Part shown: positions 4,485 to 6,189 of the stretch, in pieces
Layout: each line of letters starts with the position of its first letter
How positions within the stretch are numbered: position 1 is the stretch's first letter
Source: Patescibacteria group bacterium
Lineage (GTDB): Bacteria > Patescibacteriota > Doudnabacteria > UBA920
DNA: 6,189 bases
Direction: 5' to 3'
Assembly: GCA_023487095.1 (NCBI GenBank)
Contig: JAMDEL010000037.1
Coordinates: 420 to 6,608, forward strand
Made by a program: the position numbers and the translations under genes
The notes under the pieces: generated by a model
The model's database searches: none
Told to the model about the DNA's origin: nothing
What the model saw: only the letters and a program-made list of their open reading frames with translations

Positions 4485-4637
4485 CTTTCCACCTCTCTGG
4501 TTGTCTTTGGCCTCTGCCAAATTTTCTTTCTGCATGAGATAAAAAATCCCCCGGCCAGTGTCTGGCCGAGGGCAAAGTTTAATAAAAGAATTAATTCCTT
4601 GCTTCAATCAGACCATAGCCAAATTGGAAGTATTATA
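4485..4637 (-). promoter_or_regulatory. leader of the MFS gene with possible -10 box and second hairpin
   Basis: On the minus strand a TATAAT at 4637-4632 could start an RNA near 4625, though no good -35 is seen, so transcription may come from the phosphoesterase gene instead. The leader of about 140 nt contains the terminator at 4572-4541 and then a TTTGGC/GCCAAA hairpin (4521-4516 with 4511-4506, 4-base loop). The Shine-Dalgarno GAGAGGTGG lies just downstream. The order terminator, hairpin, ribosome site suggests attenuation. No known riboswitch consensus is recognised. Confidence 0.45.
4541..4572 (-). terminator. factor-independent terminator ahead of the MFS gene
   Basis: On the minus strand CGGCCAG (4568-4562) pairs with CTGGCCG (4558-4552) over a 3-base loop, extended past one mismatch by GGG/CCC (4572-4570, 4550-4548). 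A and six T's follow (4547-4541). It may end the phosphoesterase transcript, 170 bases after its stop codon, or act as an attenuator for the MFS gene. Confidence 0.75.
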
Positions 4638-4741
4638 CATACCCCAGGCTACGAACGGATTAATCTGGCAAAGACTGTTTCGTTTCATGGCTTAATCATA
4701 ACCAAAATATCTTTTTCGGTCAAGGCTTCTTTCGTATTTCC

Positions 4742-5869
4742 CTATTGTTTCTGGAGTTCCAGCACTAAAATTTCGCTATCAGTACCCACTCGCTGGGGCG
4801 GTCCCCAAGTACCGGCTCCGCTGGAAGTAATGACTGTCGTATTGCCGTAACGATTAAGCCCGTAACCAAACCCGTGATGAACCCAATCGGTCAGATACCC
4901 GAGCGGCCACATTTGGCCTTTGTGGGTATGCCCGGATAGCATAAGGCTAATCCCGGCTTCGGACGCAGCCTTAACCGCAAAAGGCGCGTGCTTGAGCATG
5001 ATGCTCGGCTTATTTTTATCTATGCTCATTGCGGAAAGGGTTTTTGCCAGGCCGGCATCGGTATTATTGCCAGCATAATCCGTACCCACAATCTGCAGGC
5101 CATTAATCTCCACTCTTTGGTTATTGATAACCTTAACCCCGGCTTTGCTTAAAGCATCCAGATAAGCCTGGCTGTCGCGGAATTCTTCGTGATTGCCACT
5201 GGTAAAATAAATACCCAAAGGGGCGTGCACGCCTTTGGCCATTTCTTTAGCCAGCACATCGTAGTCAACCGGCGGACCGTCATAATAGTCTCCGGGCACA
5301 AATACTACTTCAGGTTTCTGCTTGTCTATTAATTCCGAGACTTTACGAATGAAACCCACGCCCCTGATATTCCCCAGGTGCGTATCGGAAACCATGACAA
5401 TTTTTTTACCCTCCCAGGCCGCTGGCAGATTGGGAAGGGAAACCTTATAAGTGACGACTTTGGTCTGATAAGAATGAATTACCCCGTAGCCGCTGATGAT
5501 TATTGCCAGGCCAAAAAGCGCCGTAGCAAGATAAAAATCGGGCAGGTTAATACCCAAAGACCTGGCAGCCCAGGAGAGCAAGAAAGACAGTCCGGTTGCC
5601 ATAATCAGCCAGTAAAATGTCCCCATCCAAACGGCAGAAAGCGTGTACAGGCCGTTGATAATAGAACCCATGAAATTATTAGCCAGCACGGAAGTAACCA
5701 GGAAAGAAAAAGAGAGAACAATCAGGGTAACTTTGAGGTTTTGGAGCAATAGCGGATTGTGCAAATCAAAAAATTTGACCATTGTGCGGTAAACCGCCAT
5801 ATGGCCAAATGTTACTATTGATTGAATAACGGCTAAAATAATAAAACCTTTCAAAAGCATAGCTTTCAT
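4742..5869 (-). CDS. membrane-anchored metallophosphoesterase (YkuE/YaeI-like)
   Basis: A 375-residue protein. The first 135 residues hold about four membrane helices (8-24, 45-63, 78-100, 112-131). The rest is a calcineurin-like metallophosphoesterase domain with all metal-site motifs: VSDTHLG (160-166, Asp162 and His164), VPGDYYDG (191-198, Asp194), TSGNHEE (223-229), LKHAP (292-296) and LSGHTHKGQ (311-319). Such proteins split phosphoester bonds using two metal ions. YaeI and YkuE relatives act on phospholipid or cell-envelope substrates, but the substrate here is not shown. The membrane domain implies a site at the cell surface or membrane face. The start is ATG 5869-5867, with AAGGA ending 3 bases upstream. 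The ATG three codons later is poorly spaced. It is transcribed from a promoter 34-62 bases upstream. The MFS gene follows after 257 bases, so co-expression is possible but not certain. Confidence 0.93.
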   Translation of the reverse strand: MKAMLLKGFIILAVIQSIVTFGHMAVYRTMVKFFDLHNPLLLQNLKVTLIVLSFSFLVTSVLANNFMGSIINGLYTLSAVWMGTFYWLIMATGLSFLLSWAARSLGINLPDFYLATALFGLAIIISGYGVIHSYQTKVVTYKVSLPNLPAAWEGKKIVMVSDTHLGNIRGVGFIRKVSELIDKQKPEVVFVPGDYYDGPPVDYDVLAKEMAKGVHAPLGIYFTSGNHEEFRDSQAYLDALSKAGVKVINNQRVEINGLQIVGTDYAGNNTDAGLAKTLSAMSIDKNKPSIMLKHAPFAVKAASEAGISLMLSGHTHKGQMWPLGYLTDWVHHGFGYGLNRYGNTTVITSSGAGTWGPPQRVGTDSEILVLELQKQ

Positions 5870-5902
5870 TTATCCTTGTTGTTTAAATTTCAATGCTAAC
5901 AC

Positions 5903-5931
5903 ATTATACCAGACAATCCGTAATTTATCAG
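5903..5931 (-). promoter_or_regulatory. promoter of the metallophosphoesterase gene, extended -10
   Basis: Minus strand: TATAAT (5908-5903) preceded by TGG (extended -10), with CTGATA (5931-5926, 4 of 6) 17 bp upstream. The start is predicted near 5896, giving a leader of about 27 nt with the AAGGA ribosome site. Confidence 0.7.
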
Positions 5932-6041
5932 CCTGCGGCCATAATTCTGTCTACGGGTATCTTTTGTTTGTGTTTTTACCGCTTTTTTTCGCAGCAAAAA
6001 ACAGCACGGGTTTTATACTGCTTTCCGGATTACGGCCGGGC

Positions 6042-6189
6042 TCAGATGCGGAACACCCCGTTCACCACGCCCCGCTTGCCAACTGTCACACTAAATTGGC
6101 CCAAAAGCTTTCTGTCTGGCGCCGAAGAGGAATAAACATTCAAGAGATACTTGCCGGGCTGGCCTTTTAAGAAGAAGCGCCCCGAATAT
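6042..6189 (-). CDS. 3' end of a minus-strand gene: beta-rich, possibly Ig-like C-terminal tail
   Basis: The frame entered at 6188 is open for 48 residues to a TGA at 6044-6042. The visible sequence includes FLKGQPGKYLLNVYSSSAPD and LLGQFSVTVGKRGVVNG, an alternating strand and turn pattern. GQPGKYLLNVYS resembles the G-x-Y-x-L-x-V strand of Ig-like or pre-peptidase C-terminal beta-sandwich domains found at the ends of secreted or surface proteins. The rest of the gene lies outside the window, so neither its length nor its main function can be given. No convincing GC-rich terminator follows in the 110 bases before the phosphoesterase promoter. Confidence 0.72.
   Translation of the reverse strand, partial: YSGRFFLKGQPGKYLLNVYSSSAPDRKLLGQFSVTVGKRGVVNGVFRI

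Noticed and set aside
5983..6001. T-run and A-run forming an A/T hairpin downstream of the partial gene at the right end
   Set aside because: The stem is only A-T pairs with no GC base, so it is not a credible terminator.
5893..6170. Two overlapping plus-strand open frames (about 80 and 68 residues)
   Set aside because: They have no ribosome site, cross the phosphoesterase promoter, and lie opposite the better-supported minus-strand partial gene.
1..6189. CRISPR array, insertion sequence, rRNA or tRNA
   Set aside because: No regularly spaced repeats, no transposase or terminal inverted repeats, and no recognisable structural RNA signatures on either strand.

Overview
The window looks like a piece of a small bacterial genome from an uncultured lineage. 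Genes are short and tightly packed, TAA, TAG and TGA all act as stops, GC content is middling, and two genes appear to lack a ribosome binding site. The mix (lone AbrB/MazE-type protein, small GT2 glycosyltransferase, zinc-ribbon MscL, membrane-anchored metallophosphoesterase) would suit the Patescibacteria/CPR. That placement is an inference from style and no marker gene proves it. TGA is used as a stop, so the recoded genetic code 25 is not in use.

Left end (1-1000): a probable 3' tail of a plus-strand gene runs into the end of a minus-strand AbrB/MazE-family protein. Upstream of the latter, two divergent promoters share their -35 region. The plus-strand one (TTGACA, 17 bp, TAAGAT) drives a leader of about 130 nt that folds on paper into a four-way junction closed by an 11-bp stem. 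A T-run and a perfect AGGAGG follow, leading into a GTG-started, GC-rich orphan gene for a single-pass membrane protein. The terminator of that gene overlaps its own last codons. A minus-strand terminator sits directly beyond it.

Middle (1000-3300): a minus-strand operon reads GT2 glycosyltransferase, thpR (RNA 2',3'-cyclic phosphodiesterase), then a gamma-glutamylcyclotransferase-like gene. Gaps are 1 nt and 41 nt. Its promoter is divergent from that of mscL, and the two again share a -35 region. A 12-bp bidirectional terminator separates mscL from the next convergent gene.

Right part (3300-6189): an MFS transporter gene on the minus strand is split by a one-base frameshift, most likely one base missing from an A5/T5 run. 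Restoring it gives a normal protein of about 394 residues. Its leader carries a factor-independent terminator and a second hairpin before the start. Upstream is a 375-residue metallophosphoesterase with a four-helix membrane domain, under a good extended -10 promoter. The window ends in the C-terminal 48 residues of another minus-strand protein with a beta-rich, possibly Ig-like tail.

The least explained part is 299-980: a compact transcription unit with structured leader, possible Shine-Dalgarno masking, an orphan membrane protein and a terminator that seems to cut the message at its stop codon.
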